A stretch of 32,874 bases of DNA, taken from positions 1-32,874 of the forward strand of contig CAIMCT010000036.1 in the NCBI GenBank assembly GCA_903839535.1, given 5' to 3'. The translations under genes were made by a program, and so were the position numbers. Positions 26,348 through 32,874 of the stretch are shown piece by piece (the stretch's first letter is position 1; each line of letters opens with the position of its first letter). The notes beneath the pieces were generated by a model, which saw only the letters and a program-made list of their open reading frames with translations, was not told where the DNA came from and did not search any database. Source of the DNA: an uncultured Desulfobacteraceae bacterium (lineage in GTDB: Bacteria; Desulfobacterota; Desulfobacteria; Desulfobacterales; Desulfatirhabdiaceae).

Positions 26348-26423
26348 GTCCAGCCACGGCATTTGTCCCGAATGCACTAAGAAGATGAAAACCAATATAA
26401 AATATATAAGACGAGAAATAGTT

Positions 26424-27473
26424 ATGTTGATACAATGGCTTCACATAAACCCTATTGCCCATGGTGGACTTATTCTGTTGTTCGGGACTTTCCTGGGTTA
26501 TGCCCTGTATCTGACATTGATCAAAATTGCCAGAGGCGGAACCTCTGTTTCTCTATCCACAAACGAGTCTCGCGCACTTAGGCACATCTGGTTGCCGCTG
26601 ATTCTAACAACAATAGCCATCTTTGCCAACGATGCCATTGACCGAGCGGGTCTGAAAGAATATTTCTGGTGGGATGAATTCCTCGCGCTCTTGCAGTCGC
26701 TGCCGGTAATAGCCTGGACCTGGCAGTTGGTTACAATCTGTCGATTCTACTTTTCACGACTGACCGATCAGCACACCGAGGAAACCAATGTCGTCCACTC
26801 CATGGCGCTCGTCAGCAATCTGATCACCATGCTGCTCATCGTCGGAGGCGGCTATGTTTTGCTGCGGGTCTGGTCCCTTGATCTCAGCCCACTGCTGACT
26901 TCGGCAGGTCTTGTAACAGCGGTTGGCGCCCTTGCCGCCAGAGATTCTCTCTCGGATTTCTTCGGCGGGATTACCATCTTTCTGGACCGACCCTATCACA
27001 TCGGGGATTTCGTTGTTTTGACCAGCGGGGAACGCGGAGAGGTAGTCAACATCGGTATTCGCAGCACGCGGATACGCACCAGGGATGATGTTCATATATC
27101 CGTTCCCAATTCGGTGATGGTTAGCTCCAAGATCATGAATGAAACAAGCCTTCTTCCGCAGTATCGCGTCAAGTGTCGCGTAGGAGTCGCCTACAGCAGC
27201 GATCTGCTTGAGGTTGAGAAAGTCCTTCTTGATTCCCTGAAGGGCAACCAATTCGTCCTTCAAGAACCTGCGCCAAGGGTGCGGTGTCGGGATTTTGGTG
27301 ATTGGGCGGTGGAATTGGAACTTCTGGCCTGGATCAAAGACCCTCGCAACCGTGGATCTGCCCGAGACCTGATAATTCGGGGAATTCATCAGGCCTTTCG
27401 GGAGGGAAAGATCGATATTCCTTTTCCGCAGAAGGAAATAACGGTCAAGAAGGATATTTTGGCACCTCTATAA
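26424..27473 (+). CDS. MscS-family mechanosensitive ion channel
   Basis: A 349-residue small-conductance mechanosensitive channel. Four or more TM helices precede the pore-lining helix TSAGLVTAVGALAARDSLSDFFGG (about residues 157-180), followed by the beta domain with RPYHIGDFVVLTSGERGEVVNIGIRSTRIRTRDD and VPNSVMVSSKIMNET, and the C-terminal alpha/beta domain. It would release solutes on hypo-osmotic shock. ATG 26424 is chosen because TM1 follows shortly; the Shine-Dalgarno (GAGAAA) is weak. The open frame extends back to 26271 through a stretch resembling another protein's tail (SHGICPECTKK, 26349-26384), unlikely to belong to the channel. Confidence 0.9.
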   Translation: MLIQWLHINPIAHGGLILLFGTFLGYALYLTLIKIARGGTSVSLSTNESRALRHIWLPLILTTIAIFANDAIDRAGLKEYFWWDEFLALLQSLPVIAWTWQLVTICRFYFSRLTDQHTEETNVVHSMALVSNLITMLLIVGGGYVLLRVWSLDLSPLLTSAGLVTAVGALAARDSLSDFFGGITIFLDRPYHIGDFVVLTSGERGEVVNIGIRSTRIRTRDDVHISVPNSVMVSSKIMNETSLLPQYRVKCRVGVAYSSDLLEVEKVLLDSLKGNQFVLQEPAPRVRCRDFGDWAVELELLAWIKDPRNRGSARDLIIRGIHQAFREGKIDIPFPQKEITVKKDILAPL

Positions 27474-27490
27474 TTTATTTGGAGCGGGTT

Positions 27491-27637
27491 ATGCTTAAAG
27501 ATAACATTAAGCTTTTCAGAGTAGGATTTCTAATGAATAGATGGTTGAAAGTTCGCAGTCTCAAGGGTGGGAGTCCCGGAATTGTTTCGCTCAATGCACG
27601 CGCCAGCAAGCTTTACAACACAGATTACCCACTATAG
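27491..27637 (+). CDS. Possible 48-residue peptide
   Basis: A short frame with GGAGCGGGTT just before ATG 27491. It lies 17 bp after the MscS gene and resembles nothing known. Its second half overlaps a short inverted repeat (TCGCAGTCT at 27553-27561 and AGACTGCGA at 27636-27644), so this may be a repeat insertion with a chance frame. Confidence 0.2.
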   Translation: MLKDNIKLFRVGFLMNRWLKVRSLKGGSPGIVSLNARASKLYNTDYPL

Positions 27638-27650
27638 ACTGCGAGGATCC

Positions 27651-28562
27651 TTATCTTGTGGCCTTATATACCTTGCTCTGAATAGCTTCCTCAAGAGCTG
27701 CCAGAACATCTTGGCAATGAATCGTGACGTTGCGTTTTTGACCCAGGGATAAGGCAAGGGACCGGACATTGCTGTTCTGGCGGGACAGCTTCATCACTTT
27801 CGTGTTGATCATCCAAAACTCGGCATAGGCAGCTTTTGCTGCTTCGATCAGCGGCTTGTCCGCAGGATTCAATAAAAACGACATGGCATCCAAAGACTGA
27901 ATGATCAGAACATCATGAGTTTGAATCGTTGTCTCAATTTCGTCCATTTTCTCTTCCCGACTTTCGGCAATATGCGGAGATTGAAGAGCATAAATCTTTA
28001 ACGCAGCGGACAGCGCCCGCAGCGACAGTCTGTCAATTTCACATGCCTTGTCCTTTGAAACCTTGCTGCTCATCAGGGAGTTAAGGGACTGTTCCAATTG
28101 TTTGAGAGCTTTGCCTGCCGAACCATAAGAAAGATCGTACGCCTTCAGGTTCGTATTCAGTACGGACAGTGGCAATAATTCCTGGTCTATTTGCTGAAAC
28201 CGCTCCCAGCAGGCGCTAAACTCCCGACCCATTTTTTCTGCTTCAATCAAAACTTCAAGTTCAAGTCTGGCCTCTTCCACTGTGGCGGATAGCTCCTGTG
28301 CCTGGTCGGCATAAACGATAGATGCCTCATCGGTGTCGGCCAGAACAGCGCTTTTTTCCGCCTCGACAGATGCGTTCAGGTTTACCCGCATTTCGGACAC
28401 CAGTCGGACTTTCTTGACATCATTGATAAAAACCGGTTCAAAGAAGATATCCGCCATTTTTGGCTTTAAATATAGAATCCATGCGACGAACACAAGAAAT
28501 GCAACCAAAGCGGCGGTAACAACCAAGGTTCCGATGCTTTTGCCCGAATATTTAGCTTTCAT
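27651..28562 (-). CDS. Stand-alone four-helix-bundle sensor protein
   Basis: A 303-residue protein with an N-terminal TM anchor (about 12-32) followed by about 270 residues of helix with the pattern of the 4HB-MCP ligand-binding domain (VRLVSEMRVNLNASVEAEKSAVLADT, ending NVTIHCQDVLAALEEAI). Normal chemoreceptors have a second TM, HAMP and a kinase-control module after this domain. Here the protein simply ends, so it is a membrane-tethered periplasmic sensor without output. There is only a weak GGGATAAAAG before ATG 28562. It lies 121 bp upstream (plus coordinates) of the permease stop, on the same strand. A partner signalling protein elsewhere is inferred. Confidence 0.65.
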   Translation of the reverse strand: MKAKYSGKSIGTLVVTAALVAFLVFVAWILYLKPKMADIFFEPVFINDVKKVRLVSEMRVNLNASVEAEKSAVLADTDEASIVYADQAQELSATVEEARLELEVLIEAEKMGREFSACWERFQQIDQELLPLSVLNTNLKAYDLSYGSAGKALKQLEQSLNSLMSSKVSKDKACEIDRLSLRALSAALKIYALQSPHIAESREEKMDEIETTIQTHDVLIIQSLDAMSFLLNPADKPLIEAAKAAYAEFWMINTKVMKLSRQNSNVRSLALSLGQKRNVTIHCQDVLAALEEAIQSKVYKATR

Positions 28563-28683
28563 TTTCTTTTATCCCATGCGTGTTCTAACAGCGTATTTTT
28601 TAAGTCGATTAACATAAGATACATGTTCTGATCATGAAGGCTGCCATACCCAGTTATCAAAAAAAGCCAATGTGTAATTTTAT

Positions 28684-30666
28684 CTAAATTCTCATCCGTA
28701 TCGGCAGAATGACGGTGGTGATTCCATCCCACTGCAGGCGGCGCTGGATGGCGAAGGCTGTCTCATTGTGCAGCATTTTGTGATAGAATTTTTCCATCCG
28801 GAAGGTGATCTGTCCTGTGAAAACGGTGGATCGGGGATACTCGGCGGCGATTGTCTTGCACAGGTTCATGGCGCTTTCCACCACATCCGTTCCCACTTCC
28901 ATGCGATAGTCGGCGGCAAAACCCAGCTTTCTGGCCAGCGCCACATATTTTTCAAGCCCGCGCATTACCGATTGCTCCAGGACTGCGACTTCTTCGGCAC
29001 CCTTGAAGGAACCGGAGTCGATGACAGCCACAGAAACAAAAATGATGTTTTTGTAAATTTTTGGAAATGTGGTAAGTATGGACAGCAGTGTGTGGACACC
29101 AAATCCGCTGTATCCCGAAACCATCTGAATGGCGGTCAGATCCTTTTTATTCAGAGGTGCGCTATTGGGCGGGCCTGATGCTGGAAAGCTCAGCAGCGTT
29201 TTATCCAGCTCTGCAACGCCGCTGCGTACGGTTTGGTAATGATTGCGAATCAGGTAGCAGACACCAATGACTATAGAGGTGATTAGAATAGTCATCCAGC
29301 CACCTTCAGTAAATTTCTCCACAGTGGTGATAACCAGAATGGTAGCGCAAAGGACAAGTCCGACAAGATGAACGCTTAAATGCTGCATCCATTTGGGGTC
29401 TTCCTTCCGGCGCCGAATGTAGAACCTGGACATTCCCAGTTGAGAAAAGGAAAACGTAACAAAGACGTTGATGGAATACATGATCACCAACGCTGATACC
29501 GATCCGTGAGTATAAATTAACAACACAACGGCCGATGCACCCATCAGAACTATGCCGTTTCGCATTGTCAGCCGTTCGGACAGGGCCGCAAACCGGTGGG
29601 GGAACCAGGAATCCACCGCCATGTTCGCCATCACTCTGGGGCCATCCACAAACCCGGTTTGCGCCGCAACCAAAAGCAATGCCCCCTCGGAAAAAATTGT
29701 AATAAAAGCAATCGCCTTTCCCATTCCCCAGTCGGCAAAAAGGTTGTCGGCTATCACGGCATTCAGCGTCTTGCCTTCTACCGGTTTCACGTCCAGAAGC
29801 GCATAACACAGAAACAGCAAGCCAGCGGTAAAGGCCAGGGAGCCAGCCATATAGACCATTGTTCGCTTGCCGGTCTGCACCCGCGGTTCCCGCATGATCT
29901 GCATGCCGTTGGAAACCGCCTCGATGCCTGTATAGGTTCCGCCTCCCAATGAATATGCCCGCAAGAACAACATGAGCATACCGATGAAGCCGATGGTGGA
30001 AATGTCCTGCTGAATGCCGGCCTGAAATCTATCCACCAGTGGAACAAAAAGATCTGTATGGGTAAAAATGCCATCAAGTAACATCAGGAGATGGGTAACG
30101 ACAAATACGACAAAAATCGGAGCCATGACCACAATGGATTCCTTAACGCCTCGAATGTTCAAAAGAATCAGCACCACACACAGGAAACAGGCAACAGCAA
30201 CCTTGTGGTGGTGGAAGCTCAGCGGAAGATAACTGAAAAGCGCATCCACGCTGGCGGCAATGGAGAGGGTGATAGTCAGCACATAATCAACCAGAAGGGC
30301 GCTCCCGGAGATAACGCCGGCCTTTTCACCCAGCATATGGGTGGCGACGATATAACCGCCTCCGCCATGCGGAAAATGCTCAATGATCCGGGAATACGCG
30401 TACGAAATGATGAAAACCGTAAGCGCTGTCGCCAGGCCCAGAACAACGGCCAGATATGTATGGGTTCCAAGCGCGCGATATGCCTCTTCTGGGCCGTAGG
30501 AAGAAGAAGAAAGCCCGTCAGCGCCGAGTCCTATCCACGCAAGAACAGGAATCAGCGACATTTTATGAAAAATATTGGGGTCTTTTACTTGCTTGGGCGC
30601 TCCGATGATCGCATGCAGGATTTTTCTAATAAAATTTTCTTCCGATTGGCCATTATTTGAAGCCAT
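28684..30666 (-). CDS. APC-superfamily permease, KimA-like (K+ or amino-acid uptake)
   Basis: A 660-residue inner-membrane transporter. About 12 TM helices (residues about 38-480) follow the N-terminal motif LGADGLSSSSYGPEEAYRALG, the unwound-helix signature shared with KimA/YdaO-type potassium importers. A cytoplasmic C-terminal domain (about 530-660, with KNIIFVSVAVIDSG and RMEVGTDVVESAMNL) looks like a USP-type fold, as in KimA. Substrate could be K+ or an amino acid; KimA resemblance is in overall layout rather than in proven ligand residues. GAGGAAA is 6 nt before ATG 30666. The two flanking transporter genes on the same strand are more than 100 bp away. Confidence 0.85.
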   Translation of the reverse strand: MASNNGQSEENFIRKILHAIIGAPKQVKDPNIFHKMSLIPVLAWIGLGADGLSSSSYGPEEAYRALGTHTYLAVVLGLATALTVFIISYAYSRIIEHFPHGGGGYIVATHMLGEKAGVISGSALLVDYVLTITLSIAASVDALFSYLPLSFHHHKVAVACFLCVVLILLNIRGVKESIVVMAPIFVVFVVTHLLMLLDGIFTHTDLFVPLVDRFQAGIQQDISTIGFIGMLMLFLRAYSLGGGTYTGIEAVSNGMQIMREPRVQTGKRTMVYMAGSLAFTAGLLFLCYALLDVKPVEGKTLNAVIADNLFADWGMGKAIAFITIFSEGALLLVAAQTGFVDGPRVMANMAVDSWFPHRFAALSERLTMRNGIVLMGASAVVLLIYTHGSVSALVIMYSINVFVTFSFSQLGMSRFYIRRRKEDPKWMQHLSVHLVGLVLCATILVITTVEKFTEGGWMTILITSIVIGVCYLIRNHYQTVRSGVAELDKTLLSFPASGPPNSAPLNKKDLTAIQMVSGYSGFGVHTLLSILTTFPKIYKNIIFVSVAVIDSGSFKGAEEVAVLEQSVMRGLEKYVALARKLGFAADYRMEVGTDVVESAMNLCKTIAAEYPRSTVFTGQITFRMEKFYHKMLHNETAFAIQRRLQWDGITTVILPIRMRI

Positions 30667-30768
30667 ACATTTTCCTCAACTGGTTGATTGTGAATTTCGG
30701 TATTGATCATAACACGGATTCTTTCCTGTCATCTTTGATAGCTGGTTATCGAATTGATGCCATCCTCA

Positions 30769-32094
30769 TTAAATTTCCTTCTTGTGGGTAATGTCCCTAT
30801 CGATATAGATCGGTCTGACTATTTTGCGGAGAATGGGAAGTTGTCTGAAGAAAATCATCCCTCCTGTAAGGCAGCAGATTCCTTCAATAAGCACGGTTTC
30901 CTTTGCGCCGATGCTGCCGGCGAGGGTCCCCGCAATAAGACTACCAAATGGCATCATGCCGATGAAAGCCATGGTGAAGAAGCTCATGACACGCCCCCGC
31001 TTGTCTTCATCAACAACGGTCTGAATAATGGTGTTGCTTGAGGCAACCAGGGTCATGGCCCCAAATCCCGTCACAACGAGTGAAACCATTGACAGGGTGA
31101 AGCTTGTTGAAATGGCGAAGACAGCAATGCCGGTTCCAAAAAAGATTGTGGCGCGGACAAGGACCATGCCGAGTCCGAGGACGCTCCTGCGGGATGCCAG
31201 GTAAAAAGCCCCGACGAATGCTCCGCTGCCGGATGCAGTCATTAGATAACCGTAAGTGTGAGAGTTTCCGTGAAGGACTTCGCTGGCAAAGACTGGTATC
31301 AGGATTGAATAGGGCATTCCCAGCAGGCTGACCAGAGCCAGCAGAAGAAGGATGTTTCGAATCGGCTTGCAGTCAAAAGCATAGCGAACCCCCTCATGGA
31401 GTTCGTGCAGAATGTTTTGGCTTTGAAGGCGAGGCATCATCGGCGCCACCCGCATGGCGACAATCGCTGCAATGACAGCCAGGTAACTGGCGCTGTTGAT
31501 GGCAAAACAAACACCTTCTCCGACGCTGGCCACAAGAAGTCCGGCAATTGTGGGTCCAATGAGTTTTGCGCCGTTTACCATGGATGAATTGAGAGCAATG
31601 GCGTTACTAAGGTCATCCCGGGAATCGACCATCTGCACAACAAAGGACTGTCGCACGGGGATATCAAACGCATTTACAATACCAAGAAAAAGGCTTAGCA
31701 TAATTATTTGCCAGATATGAACCACTCCGGTCAGAACAATGATCGCAAGCAGGGCAGCCTGGATCAGGGCGAGGGTTTGGGTGGCGAGAAGCAGGCGCCG
31801 CTTTTCCCAGCGGTCGGCAAGAACGCCTGCCACCGGGGCCAGAAAGAAACTGGGGATCTGGCTGGTAAATCCAACGATCCCTAAAAGCATGGCCGAACCT
31901 GTCAGGCGGTAAACCAGCCAGCTCATGGCAACCTGCTGCATCCAGGTGCCGACCAGGGAAATACCGTGGCCTGCGACAAACAGCCGATAATTCCGGGAAT
32001 GTAAAGCCCTCAGCAACGAACGGGTGCGGGTCTGCGCCCCCCTTTCTACTTTGGGATCAGACATCGGATGTTGTTTTTTTAGGAGAGTCTCCAT
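30769..32094 (-). CDS. MFS transporter, EntS-like exporter
   Basis: A 441-residue major facilitator with about 12 TM helices. The opening NYRLFVAGHGISLVGTWMQQVAMSWLVYRLTGSA and loop 2-3 motif GVLADRWEKRRLLL are typical of the MFS_3/EntS group, which exports enterobactin and other small molecules. FDIPVRQSFVVQMV and ALNSSMVNGAKLIGPTIAG are further family marks. ATG 32094 is taken as the start; frame candidates at TTG 32112 and ATG 32064 exist and none has a convincing Shine-Dalgarno. It follows the orphan sensor-domain gene by 14 bp, so translation may depend on coupling. Confidence 0.88.
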   Translation of the reverse strand: METLLKKQHPMSDPKVERGAQTRTRSLLRALHSRNYRLFVAGHGISLVGTWMQQVAMSWLVYRLTGSAMLLGIVGFTSQIPSFFLAPVAGVLADRWEKRRLLLATQTLALIQAALLAIIVLTGVVHIWQIIMLSLFLGIVNAFDIPVRQSFVVQMVDSRDDLSNAIALNSSMVNGAKLIGPTIAGLLVASVGEGVCFAINSASYLAVIAAIVAMRVAPMMPRLQSQNILHELHEGVRYAFDCKPIRNILLLLALVSLLGMPYSILIPVFASEVLHGNSHTYGYLMTASGSGAFVGAFYLASRRSVLGLGMVLVRATIFFGTGIAVFAISTSFTLSMVSLVVTGFGAMTLVASSNTIIQTVVDEDKRGRVMSFFTMAFIGMMPFGSLIAGTLAGSIGAKETVLIEGICCLTGGMIFFRQLPILRKIVRPIYIDRDITHKKEI

Positions 32095-32108
32095 ATTAAT
32101 CAAGGCAA

Positions 32109-32600
32109 TCAACCATCAGTGGGAGATGGCTTTGAACTTTTCACTTCACCCTCCCCTGTGTATTTTTCAAGTTGACTGCGTGTTTCGAGCAATTCGGCAA
32201 TCATTCGTTCTTCGTTAAGCACTAAACCCCTGATTTTTGAAAGGGTCATGGCTGTCGTCAGGAAAGAGATCAGTCTGATGAACATCTCCCAGTAGATAAA
32301 ATAGGCGCGCGAATAGGGATGATTCGTAAAACGATCTGAAAGATACCAGCAGACAGCGCACGCGATGGCGGTGAATATTCCGTCTTTGGGGCCACAGTAC
32401 CAGGCTGAAATCGCCACAGGAATGAAGTAGAAGATGAAAAAGCCAAATTCGTATCCTGTAAAATAATCGATATAGCCAATCAATACCAATACAGCCAGAC
32501 TTGCAATTCTTAAAATTGCAAGAGAATTTACAAAGGCATCGGGGTGGGTAAATCGCCATTGGGCAGCAGTACCTGATCTTTTGATTGGGAATTTATTCAT
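32109..32600 (-). CDS. Orphan membrane sensor domain (MASE-like, no output domain)
   Basis: A 163-residue protein with four predicted TM helices. The motif GYIDYFTGYEFGFFIFYFIP followed by AISAWYCGPKDGIFTAIACAVCWYLSD is the N-terminal membrane module seen in many histidine kinases and diguanylate cyclases. About 35 cytoplasmic residues follow, including a short coiled coil (EERMIAELLETRSQLEKY) where a kinase or GGDEF domain would normally begin. The protein then stops, so the output domain is missing. It may be a natural small membrane sensor or a truncated gene. It is followed by the MFS exporter after 14 bp. Confidence 0.7.
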   Translation of the reverse strand: MNKFPIKRSGTAAQWRFTHPDAFVNSLAILRIASLAVLVLIGYIDYFTGYEFGFFIFYFIPVAISAWYCGPKDGIFTAIACAVCWYLSDRFTNHPYSRAYFIYWEMFIRLISFLTTAMTLSKIRGLVLNEERMIAELLETRSQLEKYTGEGEVKSSKPSPTDG

Positions 32601-32602
32601 AC

Positions 32603-32818
32603 TTAAAATGCCAACAATTCCTGCATATATTCTTGAGTACAGCCATCTCTAAGGATACGAACGGTATCATCGATCCTGGGTTTACCACTTCTGGTTCTAA
32701 CGGATTTTGTGGTTCTGCCAGTGGGTGCAATGCCTGTATGAGATAATCTACGAATTTTCTGACTCCGGAATGACTGAAATGTCCTCGAAAGATTTTCTTG
32801 AACCGCTTTCGAGATCAT
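32603..32818 (-). pseudogene. Gene remnant fused to an inverted-repeat element
   Basis: A 71-codon frame. Codons outside the element (32603-32691) encode a natural-looking C-terminus (IDDTVRILRDGCTQEYMQELL); upstream codons come from the repeat element at 32689-32874. It stops 2 bp before the orphan sensor gene starts. It is best read as the tail of a gene truncated by insertion; family not recognised. Confidence 0.35.
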
Positions 32819-32874
32819 TTTTCAATTCATAAGCACCTGAAAATACATGACCACAAAATCCGGTAGAACCAGAA
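32689..32874. mobile_element. Non-coding element with GGTTCTAMCGGATTTTGTGG ends
   Basis: The ends are inverted repeats: TTCTGGTTCTAACGG... at 32689-32713 and its complement at 32850-32874 match at 24 of 25 positions. The enclosed 136 bp have no transposase. The left 95 bp recur at 8631-8725 (92 of 95 identical). Ends starting GGTTCT recall ISL3-family termini, so this could be a deletion derivative of such an IS; the family assignment is tentative. The window ends exactly with the right repeat, so the outer flank cannot be examined. Confidence 0.65.

Overview
This window looks like a chromosomal segment of an anaerobic, Gram-negative bacterium, most likely a Desulfobacterota (delta-proteobacterial sulfate- or metal-reducer type) genome. 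That placement is an inference from gene content: a menaquinone methyltransferase, a rubredoxin with the C-x4-C spacing known from Desulfovibrio Rd-2, an Isf-type iron-sulfur flavoprotein, FecR/CHASE2/OmpA sensory genes, outer-membrane lipoproteins and abundant small palindromic repeats. No rRNA, tRNA, CRISPR array, phage module or replication origin was seen.

Left part (1-8255): a full-length MaeB-type malic enzyme, flanked on both sides by dispersed palindromic repeats, is followed by a minus-strand housekeeping set: methionine aminopeptidase with a SEC-C zinc motif, MenG/UbiE methyltransferase, a TIM-barrel sugar-phosphate isomerase paired with an inositol-phosphate-synthase-like enzyme, a small membrane protein, and a bacterial GOLPH3/GPP34-domain protein.

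Middle-left (8256-14801): a repeat-rich zone. It holds a 95-bp repeat remnant that recurs at the right end of the window, a truncated IS1634-type transposase, and three copies of a 106-107 bp MITE with TATACTGC termini. One copy sits cleanly inside an older palindrome and shows a TA target duplication. Between the MITE copies lies a minus-strand signalling cluster: rubredoxin, a secreted FecR-domain protein, an OmpA-like lipoprotein and a large CHASE2 hybrid histidine kinase. MITE copy B lies exactly between ompA and the kinase and has changed or removed the kinase's start.

Centre (14802-25258): an iron-sulfur flavoprotein and an exported nitroreductase-like protein (minus strand) precede a plus-strand stress-response/efflux locus. 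A canonical ECF-type promoter (GTAACC-N16-CGAC) reads into a Spy/CpxP-like periplasmic protein, an ECF sigma factor, a one-TM anti-sigma-like protein, a membrane-anchored Spy/CnrX-like sensor and a PilZ-like protein. An MdtABC/MuxABC-type RND pump with a NodT-type outer-membrane factor follows. The layout parallels CnrYXH-CBA and NccYXH-CBA. The inner-membrane pump is broken: the N-terminal part of an MdtB-like gene is joined out of frame to the C-terminal three quarters of an MdtC-like gene, which also carries an in-frame amber codon.

Right part (25259-32874): a lipoprotein, a DUF1003 membrane protein and an MscS channel on the plus strand. On the minus strand are a stand-alone four-helix-bundle sensor protein, a KimA-like APC transporter, an EntS-like MFS exporter and an orphan membrane sensor domain. 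The window ends inside or exactly at a 177-bp inverted-repeat element related to the one at 8631.
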